Below, piece by piece: positions 27,611 through 40,299 of a stretch of DNA of 64,000 bases (its first letter is position 1; every line of letters starts with the position of its first letter). Source of the stretch: Maribrevibacterium harenarium. GTDB lineage: Bacteria > Pseudomonadota > Gammaproteobacteria > Pseudomonadales > Marinomonadaceae. The stretch covers positions 1-64,000 of the forward strand of contig NZ_VFRR01000011.1 of the NCBI RefSeq assembly GCF_006385675.1, read 5' to 3'. A program made the position numbers and the translations under genes. The notes under the pieces were generated by a model. The model saw only the letters and a list, made by a program, of their open reading frames with translations. It searched no databases and had not been told where the DNA came from.

Positions 27611-28525
27611 TTAAACCATCTCGCGAATTTCTTGGCTCGTCAGACCCAGCAAATACAAGATGCCATCTAATCCTAGATTGTTCAGCGGGCACGGAGCCTG
27701 CTGACGTACAATAGGTTTGGCATGAAGCGCCACCCCTAAAGCCGCTTGGTTAAGCATCAACAAATCGTTGGCTCCATCACCACAGGCGATGGTCTGTGAC
27801 CAGTCTGTGTTGGTACGTTCAACTAGGTCTCCGAGCAATTCTTTTTTCCGGGCCGCATCGACGATTGGGCCGAGGTGCTTCCCTGTTAACTTGCCATCGA
27901 TGATTTCTAGTACATTGGCGTGGACTTCCGCCATGTTGTGATCGGCTTTTACTCGGTCAGCAAAATAGGTAAAACCACCGGATAAGATCGCCGTATGCCA
28001 GCCAAAATGGTGCAGTACCCTCATGAGGGTCGAGATGCCATCCATATGCTCAATGCGCTGATAAACACCATCCATTACTTCACTACTCAATCCATTTAAG
28101 AATGACAAGCGGCGCACAAAGCTTTCCGTAAAGTCAATTTCCCCGCGCATGGCGCTTGCTGTGACTGCGGAAATTTGCTCACCAATGCCCATCTCGACAG
28201 CCAACTCATCCATGACCTCAGCTTTAATCAAGGTGGAATCCATATCAAATACAGCCACACCACCTGCTCGGATATTGGGTGTCTGCTGTTGCAGTACGTG
28301 GTCAACCTGGGTCTCATCACTCCAATGCAATAATTGCTGACGCATAGTGGCAAGCTGGGCCTCGGGCAGCACAGATGACAATTGCCAGCGTTCCACGGCA
28401 ATAGAATCACTTGTTTCCGTTAGTTGAGTTGTTTTGAAAGTAAGTGCTTGCTCACCAAGCCAATTGGCAAGTTGCTGACGATGGTGATCTTCAATCGCCC
28501 CAATCAAAGTAATCGATGCAGACAT
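27611..28525 (-). CDS. serB: Phosphoserine phosphatase
   Basis: Final step of serine synthesis, by a HAD-family phosphatase. The nucleophile motif FDMDSTLI is at about residues 89-96, motif II is in LSGGFTYF, and GDGANDLLML near residue 250 binds Mg2+. The ATG at 28525 follows AGGAGA and gives 304 residues, close to E. coli SerB (322). The longer frame to 28612 would add 29 residues with no family similarity. It is divergent from a YtjB-like gene, as in E. coli. Confidence 0.96.
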   Translation of the reverse strand: MSASITLIGAIEDHHRQQLANWLGEQALTFKTTQLTETSDSIAVERWQLSSVLPEAQLATMRQQLLHWSDETQVDHVLQQQTPNIRAGGVAVFDMDSTLIKAEVMDELAVEMGIGEQISAVTASAMRGEIDFTESFVRRLSFLNGLSSEVMDGVYQRIEHMDGISTLMRVLHHFGWHTAILSGGFTYFADRVKADHNMAEVHANVLEIIDGKLTGKHLGPIVDAARKKELLGDLVERTNTDWSQTIACGDGANDLLMLNQAALGVALHAKPIVRQQAPCPLNNLGLDGILYLLGLTSQEIREMV

Positions 28526-28684
28526 AGCTGTCTCCTGAATAGTGGTGGGCGTACTATAGCAAATCCGTTTCATTTCGCTAAGAGAGGTGAACTTGCTAAA
28601 GAATTCCTCCATCTGACCGACACCCTGTGTATACTAAATAATTGTTCACGCTCAATTTGTACCAAGGATGTGAATGGCCTGCTC

Positions 28685-30151
28685 ATGAAACCGGCATCAA
28701 TAATGGTTTTCCTACGCCAAAAACTGTCCGCTGCCAGCATCACACTGACCGCATTTGTCACTGTGATGGCGCTTACTATGGCCACGATTTGGTTTACGAT
28801 TACCACCTCCCTCAGCGATTATCTCAACCAACAAACGGAAGTGCTTGGCAACAGCTTAGCCACTCAAGCTGCTTTTAACGCGACTCAGTCCATTCTCACT
28901 AATGACCTGCTGAGCCTAAACGTGCTGCTAAACCGTTTGGTGATAAATGAAAATATTCTTAGCGCTCGGGTATACAACAAGAAAGACGAGTTGTTAGCCC
29001 AAGCCAGCAGTGCCAATATCCCACTGGTGAATGATGAAATGCGCCCTACCGATGAACATCGCGTTTATAGCTCATCGGTGAGATTTCGGGATGAGGTGGT
29101 CGGTCACGTACTCATTACTTTGGATAAAACGCCAGCCCTATCAACCCTATCACGTCTTGGAAATGCCCTGTTCGGCGTAGGTCTATTCCTTACCGTTCTA
29201 TTTTCTCTGGCCATGTTGCTGTTGATTCGCTGGCTCTACACGCCCATCCAGCAACTTAGTGATGCTCTACTCGCGTTAAACAGAGGCACCCGAACTGCGC
29301 CGCTGCCTAACCTTATTTATGTGGAAGCCAACGAGTTACGTACTCAAGTCGAAACCCTACAGTCAATTGAGCAGATTCCAGAGCCTGAGCAAACTCCTTC
29401 CCACGAGGATCACTCAAGTCACGAAGATAGCATTGCCGCTCAAAAAACTGAGACCCAAATCGAGTTTGATTTCGACCGTATTATTGAAGAGTCGCAACGG
29501 GAAAACTGCGTACTCTATTTTAGGATGAAAAACCTGCAAGACTGGAACGAACAAATGACACCACTGCAGGTGGCGAATTTGTTGACTCCAGTATATCGAG
29601 CTTTATTTTTGTGCGCGGAAGAATATCAAGGCCAAGTACATCAGTACGAAAACGATGGTGTGTTGGTATTCTTCCAAGCGAAAGACTGCCAAGACAATCT
29701 GTTTATGAATGCGGTCTGTACTGCACAACTGTTTCTGAAGCTACACGAATCCCTTGCAGAAACAGAGTTGTACGCCGATGTGCCAAACTTAAATGTGCAT
29801 GTGAGTTTGCATAAGGGCAACGAGCATATTGCCAACATGATGGCACATCATTACTTCGACCCAAGTGAAATGCGTGCTCTACTGATCGAAGCGAGTGCCC
29901 TCAATCAATCCCAAGTGGTTAATCGCCTGTTGCTCAGTGAGGCGATTATTACGGTGCCGGAGATTCAAAATCGTGTTGTTACATCGCTACCCGATGTCAT
30001 TGAAATCGAGGAAGAAGAATTTCTTGCCTATGAAGTGAAAGACGTAGCAGAGAAATATCGCAAGCGTATTCAAGAGAAACTAGAACAAACGGAGCTTACC
30101 TCCCCTAAAACCAAGGACGACGAGGATACTTTCCCCCTATTCGCTAGCTAA
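28685..30151 (+). CDS. YtjB/AhpA-like membrane protein with degenerate class III cyclase-like domain
   Basis: A 488-residue protein, divergent from serB like ytjB in E. coli. TM1 (about residues 15-40), a periplasmic segment (41-155) and TM2 (160-183) match the YtjB architecture. After a HAMP-like linker and an acidic region, about residues 270-430 resemble a class III nucleotide cyclase. CVLYFRMKNL stands where the first catalytic motif has FxDI, and GQVHQYENDGVLVFF resembles the GDG strand. LNVHVSLHKGN and ASALNQSQVVNRLLLSEAI also fit. The first metal-binding aspartate is missing, so it is probably a non-catalytic ligand-binding or signalling domain. E. coli YtjB stops after TM2. The start at 28685 is the first in-frame ATG after serB; 28703 is an alternative. 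Confidence 0.82.
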   Translation: MKPASIMVFLRQKLSAASITLTAFVTVMALTMATIWFTITTSLSDYLNQQTEVLGNSLATQAAFNATQSILTNDLLSLNVLLNRLVINENILSARVYNKKDELLAQASSANIPLVNDEMRPTDEHRVYSSSVRFRDEVVGHVLITLDKTPALSTLSRLGNALFGVGLFLTVLFSLAMLLLIRWLYTPIQQLSDALLALNRGTRTAPLPNLIYVEANELRTQVETLQSIEQIPEPEQTPSHEDHSSHEDSIAAQKTETQIEFDFDRIIEESQRENCVLYFRMKNLQDWNEQMTPLQVANLLTPVYRALFLCAEEYQGQVHQYENDGVLVFFQAKDCQDNLFMNAVCTAQLFLKLHESLAETELYADVPNLNVHVSLHKGNEHIANMMAHHYFDPSEMRALLIEASALNQSQVVNRLLLSEAIITVPEIQNRVVTSLPDVIEIEEEEFLAYEVKDVAEKYRKRIQEKLEQTELTSPKTKDDEDTFPLFAS

Positions 30152-30202
30152 TTTCCAATCAACTTTGTGTACCCGTGATTCCCGTAAGTAACTAGGACAA
30201 AC

Positions 30203-30230
30203 AAAAAAGTCGCCAGCAGGCGACTTTTTT
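30203..30230. terminator. Bidirectional terminator between the YtjB-like gene and rpoS
   Basis: AAAAAAGTCGCC and GGCGACTTTTTT form a 12-bp perfect stem with a 4-base AGCA loop. A-run and T-run flank it on each side, so it serves both converging genes. Confidence 0.95.
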
Positions 30231-30247
30231 ATACTTAGAGTGGCGTA

Positions 30248-31243
30248 TCACTGCTCAAAATCAATCACGTCATCTAAAGACAAACCACGGTTTTGCAATA
30301 GTAATCGCAGTTTGCGTAATGCTTCCACTTGAATTTGTCGCACTCGCTCCCGGGTTAAACCAATTTCAGCACCCACATCTTCAAGGGTGCTCGCCTCGTA
30401 GCCTCGTAGTCCAAAACGTCGGGCGATAACTTCTCGCTGTTTTTCATTCAGTTGGTCTAGCAGGGCTTCAATATTATCGTGCACGTCCCCATCTTGACGG
30501 TCTTGCTCAGGGCCATGCTGCTGGGTGTCTGCCAACACTTCCACTAGGCTCTTATCGTTATCTAGACCGCTCACCGGCGAATCAATTGAGCTGATACGTT
30601 CGTTGAGACTGAGCATTTTTTGCACGTCCTCTACAGGACGATCCAGCATTCGCGCAATTTCTTCTGGGCTTGGCTCATGATCCAATTTTTGCGTAAGCTC
30701 CCGGGCTGCACGAAGATACACGTTAAGCTCTTTCACCACATGAATCGGTAAACGAATTGTCCGCGTCTGATTCATAATGGCACGTTCGATCGTTTGACGT
30801 ATCCACCAAGTCGCGTAAGTTGAAAAACGGAAGCCCCGCTCCGGATCAAATTTCTCCACGGCTCGGATCAATCCTAAATTACCTTCCTCGATTAAATCGA
30901 GTAGGGATAGGCCTCGGTTCAAATAACGTCGGGAGATCTTCACCACTAAGCGCAAATTACTTTCAATCATGCGTTTGCGAGCGGCTTCATCTCCTTTGAG
31001 AGCCAAACGGGCGAAATAGACTTCTTCCTCAGCCGTTAGTAGCGGTGAGAACCCGATTTCACTTAGGTACATTTGGGTCACATCCAGTGACTTACCGGCA
31101 TCACCATCTTGGCCATAACGCGCGTTCACCGCTGATTCAAAGTCTTCTTCATCGGTGCTTTCTGCATCATCGAGCTCAAATTCTTCCAACTCTGGAAGAA
31201 TATCGTCAATCGCGTTTTCGTTTTCCATATTATTGGTTTTCAT
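30248..31243 (-). CDS. rpoS: RNA polymerase sigma factor RpoS
   Basis: Stationary-phase and general stress sigma factor. The 331-residue protein has an acidic N-terminus, region 1.2 ([21 protein letters not shown]), region 2 ([17 protein letters not shown] ... [16 protein letters not shown]), region 3, and region 4 with helix-turn-helix [20 protein letters not shown] (about residues 280-300). The Shine-Dalgarno AGGAGG precedes the ATG. It follows nlpD as in other gammaproteobacteria. The mutS gene often found nearby is absent. Confidence 0.98.
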   Translation of the reverse strand: MKTNNMENENAIDDILPELEEFELDDAESTDEEDFESAVNARYGQDGDAGKSLDVTQMYLSEIGFSPLLTAEEEVYFARLALKGDEAARKRMIESNLRLVVKISRRYLNRGLSLLDLIEEGNLGLIRAVEKFDPERGFRFSTYATWWIRQTIERAIMNQTRTIRLPIHVVKELNVYLRAARELTQKLDHEPSPEEIARMLDRPVEDVQKMLSLNERISSIDSPVSGLDNDKSLVEVLADTQQHGPEQDRQDGDVHDNIEALLDQLNEKQREVIARRFGLRGYEASTLEDVGAEIGLTRERVRQIQVEALRKLRLLLQNRGLSLDDVIDFEQ

Positions 31244-31270
31244 AGCGTCCTCCTGGCCAAATCGTTGTTG

Positions 31271-32149
31271 TTATAATGTTGGCAGAACTTTTAATGGGTC
31301 TATGGGTTGACCATCCCGACGTACTTCAAAATGCAGGATCGGCCGCTCATTGCCTTTACCACCTATGATCGCCAGCGCGTCACCCTGCTTCACCGACTGC
31401 TTCTCTTTTACCAAGATACTGTCGTTGTAAGCATAGGCGCTTAGATAAACGTCGTTGTGTTTCACAATCACCAAATTACCGTAGCCAATCAGGTTATTGC
31501 CCGCATACACCACAACGCCATCTGCTGCCGCTTTCACTCGGGAATCTTCTGTCCCCTTAATATCTATACCTTTACTACTTACCCCTTGGCTTGAAAAGCC
31601 CCTAGTGACCTTTCCGGTCACCGGCCAAGCCCAAGTGACGGCCATATTTGCCGTTGCTGTATTATTGGACGTCGGTTTTGAGCTGGAGTTCCCGTTAACT
31701 TTGACCGTCCTAACCACTGGTTTGCTCGGTTTTTCAGCACTACTTACTGGACTCGCCACGGGAGCCTTTGTAACACTAGTAGCAGGGCTTTTTGAAGCTG
31801 TGGAAGTGGCGGTAGTAGTCTTTATTGGGGGGGCAGCTGCTTTTTCTTTTAACTGAATTTTTTGTTGCGGATAAATAACATAGGGGCTATCAATACCGTT
31901 ATATTCTGCAACTTTTCGGTAGTCTAAACCGTAATTGAAAGCGATCGAAAACAGCGTGTCCCCTGGCTGAACTCGGTAAACGCCATCTGTAGGAACATCA
32001 CTCACTCGGGGTGCAGTACGTCGATATTCCGCATCGGGATAGTGAAAGCTATCATAGGCACAACCTGTCACAAAGACGCACAAAAACAGCAACCTGACCG
32101 TTTTTGTCAGTTCATAACCCCATTTATTGAGTATGAGCTTTAACGTCAA
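31271..32149 (-). CDS. nlpD: NlpD-type lipoprotein, LysM and degenerate LytM domains
   Basis: Outer-membrane lipoprotein that activates the amidase AmiC for cell separation. A signal sequence ends in the lipobox VTGC (about residue 30). A LysM domain (YRVQPGDTLFSIAFNYGLD, about 58-100), a long Ala/Thr/Ser/Pro/Lys linker and a C-terminal LytM (M23) domain follow. Zinc ligands of active M23 enzymes are missing (GIDIKG instead of GxDxx with histidines), as expected for an activator. The start is TTG, preceded by AAGGACAGG; the two nearby ATG triplets are out of frame. Confidence 0.93.
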   Translation of the reverse strand: MTLKLILNKWGYELTKTVRLLFLCVFVTGCAYDSFHYPDAEYRRTAPRVSDVPTDGVYRVQPGDTLFSIAFNYGLDYRKVAEYNGIDSPYVIYPQQKIQLKEKAAAPPIKTTTATSTASKSPATSVTKAPVASPVSSAEKPSKPVVRTVKVNGNSSSKPTSNNTATANMAVTWAWPVTGKVTRGFSSQGVSSKGIDIKGTEDSRVKAAADGVVVYAGNNLIGYGNLVIVKHNDVYLSAYAYNDSILVKEKQSVKQGDALAIIGGKGNERPILHFEVRRDGQPIDPLKVLPTL

Positions 32150-32205
32150 AACAACCTGTCCTTGTGACCAATGTAAATATTTTAGAGATTTTTTATATAG
32201 TTTCG

Positions 32206-33117
32206 TTATTTTCGTGACGAAACTTTTTCCAGCAAGATTACCAAGCCCGCACCCAGCAGCATTAATACTAATGGTATCAACAGGTCACCGATCATTTGGA
32301 ACTCCGGTAACTGCCAAGGCAACATGCGAGCTTCTACCGCCGGGATAGTCTTATCACCGACTTGGATGGTCTCCAAAGTCATTTTCCATGGCCATACCTT
32401 CACTAACGCTCCCAGCATAATGCCGGTCAACAATGCCAGTGTGTGACTCCGGTGCTGATGCAGCAAATAATTTAGCACTTTCGCAAATGATAACAGCCCA
32501 ACCACAGCACCCGCGGCAAATACGGCGATGGTAAATAGATCCAGCGTCTTTATGGCCGTAATCACATAACCATACATGCCTAACATCAATAGGATAAAGC
32601 TACCTGAGATACCCGGTAAAATCATAGCGCAAATCGCAATTACGCCGGAGAAAAACACCATTGGGGTATTGACCGTTACCTGAGTCGGAACCAGTAATGA
32701 CAATACCGCACCAACAACTCCCCCCAACAACATCAATAACCAAGTAGCACTGTGCTTTTGTGGAATCATTTTCAGCAGGATGTATGCCGATGCTAGGATC
32801 AGACCGAAAAAGAAACTCCACAATAAGATCGGCGAGTTTGCTAATAACTCGCTCATGACGCCGGCCAAGGTAAAAATACTAGACCCTATACCCAGCACTA
32901 ACACTAGTAGGAAAGTACCGTCAAAGTGACGCCATACACCTTTCAGATTGCGTTGGCGCAATAGTTTTAGCGCTTCACCATTTACCTGGCTTAAGGCTCC
33001 GATAAGACGATCATAGATCCCGACGATGAACGCAATCGTACCACCAGAAACTCCTGGCACAATATCAGCCGCACCCATCAATACGCCACTTAGATATACT
33101 CTGAGCCATTCAGGCAT
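32206..33117 (-). CDS. popT: Polyprenyl-phosphate transporter PopT (DUF368)
   Basis: A 303-residue integral membrane protein of the DUF368 family, characterised as undecaprenyl-phosphate transporters that recycle the lipid carrier across the inner membrane. Both inverted-repeat signatures are present: GAADIVPGVSGGTIAFIVGIY (start at about residue 15) and MILPGISGSFILLMLG (about 143-158). Eight or more hydrophobic helices can be counted. It overlaps pcm by 8 bases and sits in the surE-pcm-popT-nlpD series, the usual order in Vibrio and Shewanella. Confidence 0.93.
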   Translation of the reverse strand: MPEWLRVYLSGVLMGAADIVPGVSGGTIAFIVGIYDRLIGALSQVNGEALKLLRQRNLKGVWRHFDGTFLLVLVLGIGSSIFTLAGVMSELLANSPILLWSFFFGLILASAYILLKMIPQKHSATWLLMLLGGVVGAVLSLLVPTQVTVNTPMVFFSGVIAICAMILPGISGSFILLMLGMYGYVITAIKTLDLFTIAVFAAGAVVGLLSFAKVLNYLLHQHRSHTLALLTGIMLGALVKVWPWKMTLETIQVGDKTIPAVEARMLPWQLPEFQMIGDLLIPLVLMLLGAGLVILLEKVSSRK

Positions 33118-33775
33118 CTACTTTTCCTTCTAGTAAAGGTACAAACTGGGCTGGTGTCTGCTCTAGACGCTTCCAGCGCTCCCCTTGTTTCTGCCAACAA
33201 CCGATAGAAGAATACTGCTCTTCCTCGATGGGCATAATCAAAATACCGCCTTCTTTTAAACAATTGGTCAATGCTAATGGCACTTTATTCGCCATAGCGG
33301 TGACAATAACGGCATCCATTTGGATAGCAAACGGCCATCCGAGGTTCCCATCACCATGGTGAAACTCGACGTTTTGCAATCCCATTTTTTGTAATCTCAC
33401 CGTTGCCATATCAAAGAGAGCTTTTTGCCGCTCAATGGTGTGCACCTTATTAAAGAAATAAGATAACAAGCATGTTTGGTAACCTGAACCAGTACCCACC
33501 TCTAGCACCCGCCCAAGACGGGAGTATTTCAACAGCCACAAAGTCATTCGTGCCACTGTTAATGGCTGACTGATGGTTTGATTGCGCCCGATCGGCAATG
33601 GGGTCGGGGAATAAGCCAGATGGGAAAAAGCTGGCTCCACAAATTCATGGCGCGGAATGCTCGCCATGACACTCAATAACTCGGGATGATCAATCCCCTC
33701 GGCCACGAGGGTGTCGATCATGGATTGTACCCGCGCCTCGGTACCTTTTAGGAAGTCACTGATGGCATTGGACAT
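33110..33775 (-). CDS. pcm: Protein-L-isoaspartate O-methyltransferase
   Basis: Methylates L-isoaspartyl residues to start repair of aged proteins, using S-adenosylmethionine. The 221-residue protein has RNQTISQPLTVARMT (about residues 62-76) for substrate and SAM contacts, and the SAM motif LEVGTGSGYQTCLLS (about 90-104). The ATG overlaps the surE stop codon by one base, suggesting translational coupling. The length is about 13 residues longer than E. coli Pcm. Confidence 0.96.
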   Translation of the reverse strand: MSNAISDFLKGTEARVQSMIDTLVAEGIDHPELLSVMASIPRHEFVEPAFSHLAYSPTPLPIGRNQTISQPLTVARMTLWLLKYSRLGRVLEVGTGSGYQTCLLSYFFNKVHTIERQKALFDMATVRLQKMGLQNVEFHHGDGNLGWPFAIQMDAVIVTAMANKVPLALTNCLKEGGILIMPIEEEQYSSIGCWQKQGERWKRLEQTPAQFVPLLEGKVDA

Positions 33776-34521
33776 TAACAGCTAACACTCTCCAGCCAGT
33801 CGGATAATTGGGATTTTACGCTCTGATGTGTCATATCGGCATGGAGTGGCGTAACTGAAACCCAACCCTCATGAATTGCGTAAAAATCTGTTTCTGGCCC
33901 AGCATCATCGGGCTCTGATAGCGCCCCAATCCAATAGCTTTCCACCCCTCTTGGGTGTTGTGCCGAAATCGCTGGCTGTGCTTGATTACGATGTCCCAAG
34001 CGAGTGGCTTTCATTCCCTTGATTTGCTCATAGGGCACATCAGGAACATTTACGTTGAGAATGCTTTTTGCTGGTAAACTTAAGCGTTCACTTTGCTGCA
34101 ATAAAGTTAGCGCAACCTTAGCAGCAGTATCAAAATACTGGTTCCCTACCAATGAAATTGCGATGGCTGGACGGCCTAAATGGCGCGCTTCCATAGCGGC
34201 GGCGACGGTGCCAGAGTAGATCACATCATCACCCAAATTAGGACCATGGTTGATGCCAGAAATCACCATATCAAATTGACGATCAAAAACGCCGGACAAC
34301 GCCAAATTCACGCAATCCGTCGGCGTACCGTCCACTTTGAGCTGATTGGGTGTTACCCGTACCGGTGTTAATGGCCGAGTTAGGGTTAACGAATTGCTGG
34401 CGCCACTACGATTGCGATCAGGGGCAACAACAAATACTTCATAGTGCCGCCCTAGCAAGGTAGCTAAGGTCTGAATACCGGTCGCATCCAGACCATCATC
34501 ATTGGAGATTAGAATCCTCAT
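33775..34521 (-). CDS. surE: 5'/3'-nucleotidase SurE
   Basis: A metal-dependent nucleotidase and exopolyphosphatase linked to stationary-phase survival. The 248-residue protein begins with the SurE signature ISNDDGLDATGIQTL (about residues 5-19) whose two aspartates bind the metal. GASNSLTLTRPL and GINHGPNLGDDVIYSGTVAAAMEA follow. It overlaps truD by 23 bases and pcm by 1. Confidence 0.97.
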   Translation of the reverse strand: MRILISNDDGLDATGIQTLATLLGRHYEVFVVAPDRNRSGASNSLTLTRPLTPVRVTPNQLKVDGTPTDCVNLALSGVFDRQFDMVISGINHGPNLGDDVIYSGTVAAAMEARHLGRPAIAISLVGNQYFDTAAKVALTLLQQSERLSLPAKSILNVNVPDVPYEQIKGMKATRLGHRNQAQPAISAQHPRGVESYWIGALSEPDDAGPETDFYAIHEGWVSVTPLHADMTHQSVKSQLSDWLESVSC

Positions 34522-35584
34522 GGTGTTGCTCTATCGATTTATCATTTAAGTCACACAGCTCTCGCAACAAAGTTGTCGCAAAGGCTCCCTTGGGAAGGCT
34601 AAAACCCAGCAACAATTGGTCGTCAGGTAGCAATTCCCACGCCATATCATTCGCCATAAGACGCGTTGCGCGCCCATCTCGGGCAAAGTCAAAGGTGATC
34701 AGGCCTTGTAGCAAACGCTGCTCATCACGATAGCTGTGTTCCATTGCCTTACGACGTAACTCGCTGGCACCGAGTTGCCAACCATCGCTAATAAGAGGCA
34801 ACACAGGGTGAATTTCCCCTAATTGCCAACGGCGTAATAGCATCGCGTCCAGTTGCTTTATCCGTTGCTGCTGTGGTGCATGTTGCGGTTGCACGATATC
34901 CCCAGCAAACAACTTGTCCCAGATTCCGGCTTGAACTTGATCTGCCAAAGCAATATTGAAGCACCATGAACGCATTGCAGAAAGCCAGAAGGATTCGGTT
35001 TTCTCTAACTTGCGACTATTTTTTCGGCCCGCCTCAACCATGGCTCGTCCCTGGACTAAGTTATTGCCTTGGATGCCAAATCGCTGGTTTCCATAGTAAT
35101 TCGGCACCCCAGCTTGCTGAATCAGGGCTAAACGCTGCTCCAACTCATCTTGATTGCCTTCTAGTTGGCGTAAGCGGATGAGAAAACGATTCCCGAGGTG
35201 ACCACCCGTTTTGAGCTTTTTATGGTGCCGTTCTTGGCGTAACACCCGGATTTTTTCGGGTTCGCTAAATACTGTCTCAAGAGGTTGAAAGTCGATATCG
35301 TGTTGCAGGTGGATACAAAACCATTGGCTGGTCAACGCATGGCGATCTTTTGTGCCGGCATAGCTGACTTGTTTCAAGGAGACATTGGCAAACTGAGCGA
35401 TACGTCGCGCCAGATACTCACTATTCACCCCCTGCTTTTCGATCCAAAGATAGACAAACTCACCGTGTCCGCTGGGCTCAGTGCCTAGTATTTCTTCTAC
35501 TACAAAGTCCGCAAAGTAGGTTTTTAAATCCGCTCGTAACTGAGGCTTTGTCCAAGCGTAGGGCCAATCTAGGTGGTTCAACAT
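34499..35584 (-). CDS. truD: tRNA pseudouridine(13) synthase
   Basis: Forms pseudouridine 13 in tRNA. The catalytic aspartate is in YAGTKDRHALTSQWF (about residue 80). The RNA-binding insertion domain lies in the second half. The 361-residue form starts at the ATG at 35584, just after the ispF stop. A TTG two codons upstream is possible. It overlaps surE by 23 bases. Confidence 0.95.
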   Translation of the reverse strand: MLNHLDWPYAWTKPQLRADLKTYFADFVVEEILGTEPSGHGEFVYLWIEKQGVNSEYLARRIAQFANVSLKQVSYAGTKDRHALTSQWFCIHLQHDIDFQPLETVFSEPEKIRVLRQERHHKKLKTGGHLGNRFLIRLRQLEGNQDELEQRLALIQQAGVPNYYGNQRFGIQGNNLVQGRAMVEAGRKNSRKLEKTESFWLSAMRSWCFNIALADQVQAGIWDKLFAGDIVQPQHAPQQQRIKQLDAMLLRRWQLGEIHPVLPLISDGWQLGASELRRKAMEHSYRDEQRLLQGLITFDFARDGRATRLMANDMAWELLPDDQLLLGFSLPKGAFATTLLRELCDLNDKSIEQHHEDSNLQ

Positions 35585-35586
35585 AA

Positions 35587-36072
35587 TCAAGACGCTCGGT
35601 ACAATAACGCCACCGCTTCTACAGCGATCCCTTCTTTGCGGCCGGTAAAACCCAGCTTCTCGGTGGTCGTCGCTTTCACATTCACAACCCCCATCTCTAC
35701 TTGCAAGTCTGCGGCAATATTGGCGCGCATAGTGTCAATATAGGGACGCATTTTGGGCGCTTGGGCAATAATGGTGACATCTACATTCGCAACCAACCAA
35801 CCTAACTGCTGTACTTCAGCCAACGCTGCCTTTAATAACTCCCGTGAATCTGCGCCTTTAAACTGAGCATCCGTATCGGGAAAGTGCTTGCCGATATCCC
35901 CAAGTGCAGCCGCGCCTAATAGGGCATCAGTCAGAGCATGTAGCGCCACATCCCCATCCGAGTGAGCGATTAGACCATGTTCATACGGGATCTTGACTCC
36001 ACCAATGACGATATGGTCACCGTCACCAAATTTATGCACATCAAAGCCGTGCCCAATACGAAATGGCACCAT
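35587..36072 (-). CDS. ispF: 2-C-methyl-D-erythritol 2,4-cyclodiphosphate synthase
   Basis: Fifth step of the MEP isoprenoid pathway. The 161-residue protein has the metal motif GHGFDVHKF (about residues 8-16) and [18 protein letters not shown] (about 36-53), plus the C-terminal [17 protein letters not shown]. It follows ispD closely and precedes truD by two bases, a long-conserved arrangement. Confidence 0.97.
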   Translation of the reverse strand: MVPFRIGHGFDVHKFGDGDHIVIGGVKIPYEHGLIAHSDGDVALHALTDALLGAAALGDIGKHFPDTDAQFKGADSRELLKAALAEVQQLGWLVANVDVTIIAQAPKMRPYIDTMRANIAADLQVEMGVVNVKATTTEKLGFTGRKEGIAVEAVALLYRAS

Positions 36073-36085
36073 ATTCAGCTCCTGT

Positions 36086-36781
36086 TTATTTATCTTTTCG
36101 ATGAATATCGAGTAGTGCTTTAGCGATAACTAAATCGTCGGGCACAGTGATCTTGAGATTACTCGCTTCACCCTCGACTAAATCTGGTTGCCAGCCTTGT
36201 AATTCCATCGCTGAGCTTTCATCGGTAATCCCAATGTCTTGTTCTGCTGCGGCGAAAAGCGCTTCATAGAGAGCCAACAAAGGAAATTTTTGCGGCGTTT
36301 GTGCCTGCCAAATCACGCTGCGATCAACCGTCCCACTGGCACGTTGCTGGTCCGCCAACTTCAGCGTGTCCTTACAAGGAATCGCCAATAAAGCACCTTG
36401 CTCCCCTTGGTGATTCATCAGCCGTGTTAACGCCGCTGTTGAAACCAAAGGACGAGCAGCATCATGAACAAGCACAAAATCTTCATCAGGGACACCAAGC
36501 GCCATCAATACCTGCAATCCATTCATGACCGTATCAGAACGCTCCTCACCACCGTCATAACGAACCACTTGTGGATGGGTTGACCACTCTGAGTGGGGCC
36601 AATATTCATCTTCTGGGCTGACACCCACGACTACACCGGCTATTTGCGGATGATCGATAAACTTACCGATAGTGATATCAAGCACGCTGCGCTCATTGAG
36701 CAATAGATATTGCTTGGGTATATTGCCACCCATGCGTTTGCCTACCCCAGCAGCGGGGATAATTACCCAAAATTGTGTCAT
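36086..36781 (-). CDS. ispD: 2-C-methyl-D-erythritol 4-phosphate cytidylyltransferase
   Basis: Third step of the MEP pathway, transfer of CMP to methylerythritol phosphate. The 231-residue protein has the nucleotide loop [18 protein letters not shown] (about residues 9-26), VHDAARPLV (about 106) and [12 protein letters not shown] near residue 188. It overlaps the ftsB stop codon by one base. Confidence 0.97.
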   Translation of the reverse strand: MTQFWVIIPAAGVGKRMGGNIPKQYLLLNERSVLDITIGKFIDHPQIAGVVVGVSPEDEYWPHSEWSTHPQVVRYDGGEERSDTVMNGLQVLMALGVPDEDFVLVHDAARPLVSTAALTRLMNHQGEQGALLAIPCKDTLKLADQQRASGTVDRSVIWQAQTPQKFPLLALYEALFAAAEQDIGITDESSAMELQGWQPDLVEGEASNLKITVPDDLVIAKALLDIHRKDK

Positions 36782-37059
36782 TACTTTTCGACCATCCGAT
36801 AAAAAACTTCGCCTTCCTTGATGTATTGCAGCTCTGTTCGAATGTGCTCTTCTACCGCGTCTTCCCCTTGGCGTAAATCGCGCACTTGGGCACGCAGGGC
36901 TTCATTACGTTGTCTTAGCTGCCCATTAATACTTTCTTGATACTGTATTTGTTTGGCTAATTCTTCTTGTCGCTGCATACCCTGCTCACCCCACACTAAC
37001 TGATAGGTTAGGTAGACCAACAAAGAAAACATCAGCGCCAGTAATATACGCAGGATCAT
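36781..37059 (-). CDS. ftsB: Cell division protein FtsB
   Basis: A 92-residue bitopic membrane protein that forms the FtsQLB subcomplex of the divisome. The short cytoplasmic N-terminus is followed by a transmembrane helix (about residues 3-22) and a periplasmic coiled coil (about 28-70, with polar heptads such as LAKQIQYQESINGQLRQRNE). It has the usual position between eno and ispD. Confidence 0.94.
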   Translation of the reverse strand: MILRILLALMFSLLVYLTYQLVWGEQGMQRQEELAKQIQYQESINGQLRQRNEALRAQVRDLRQGEDAVEEHIRTELQYIKEGEVFYRMVEK

Positions 37060-37120
37060 GATCGCCTAAAGTCACTCAACAAAAACAGTCCAACATTATT
37101 CCGCTTTTCAGCTGATAAAA

Positions 37121-37153
37121 AAATAAAAAAGGGAGAACTAGGTTCTCCCTTTT
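37121..37153 (-). terminator. Terminator of eno
   Basis: AAAAGGGAGAAC (37127-37138) pairs with GTTCTCCCTTTT (37142-37153) around a 3-base loop. On the minus strand it is followed by a long T-rich stretch. It ends eno and separates it from ftsB, which then needs its own promoter or readthrough. Confidence 0.88.
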
Positions 37154-37169
37154 GCTTTCAGATCAAAAA

Positions 37170-40175
<3,006 letters not shown>

Positions 40176-40299
40176 TCAAAAATGGATACGAAATGCAGTA
40201 AGAATGTTTACTTTAGGACGGGAGCAAATGATAGCAGGGAATCGCCTTGCTTGGAATCAAAGATGCAATAAAGTGACTCGAAGGGATAGGGCGTTACGA

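Noticed and set aside
31497..31856. Plus-strand 119-residue hydrophobic frame
   Set aside because: Antisense to the Ala/Thr/Ser-rich linker and LytM domain of nlpD; its hydrophobicity is a composition artefact.
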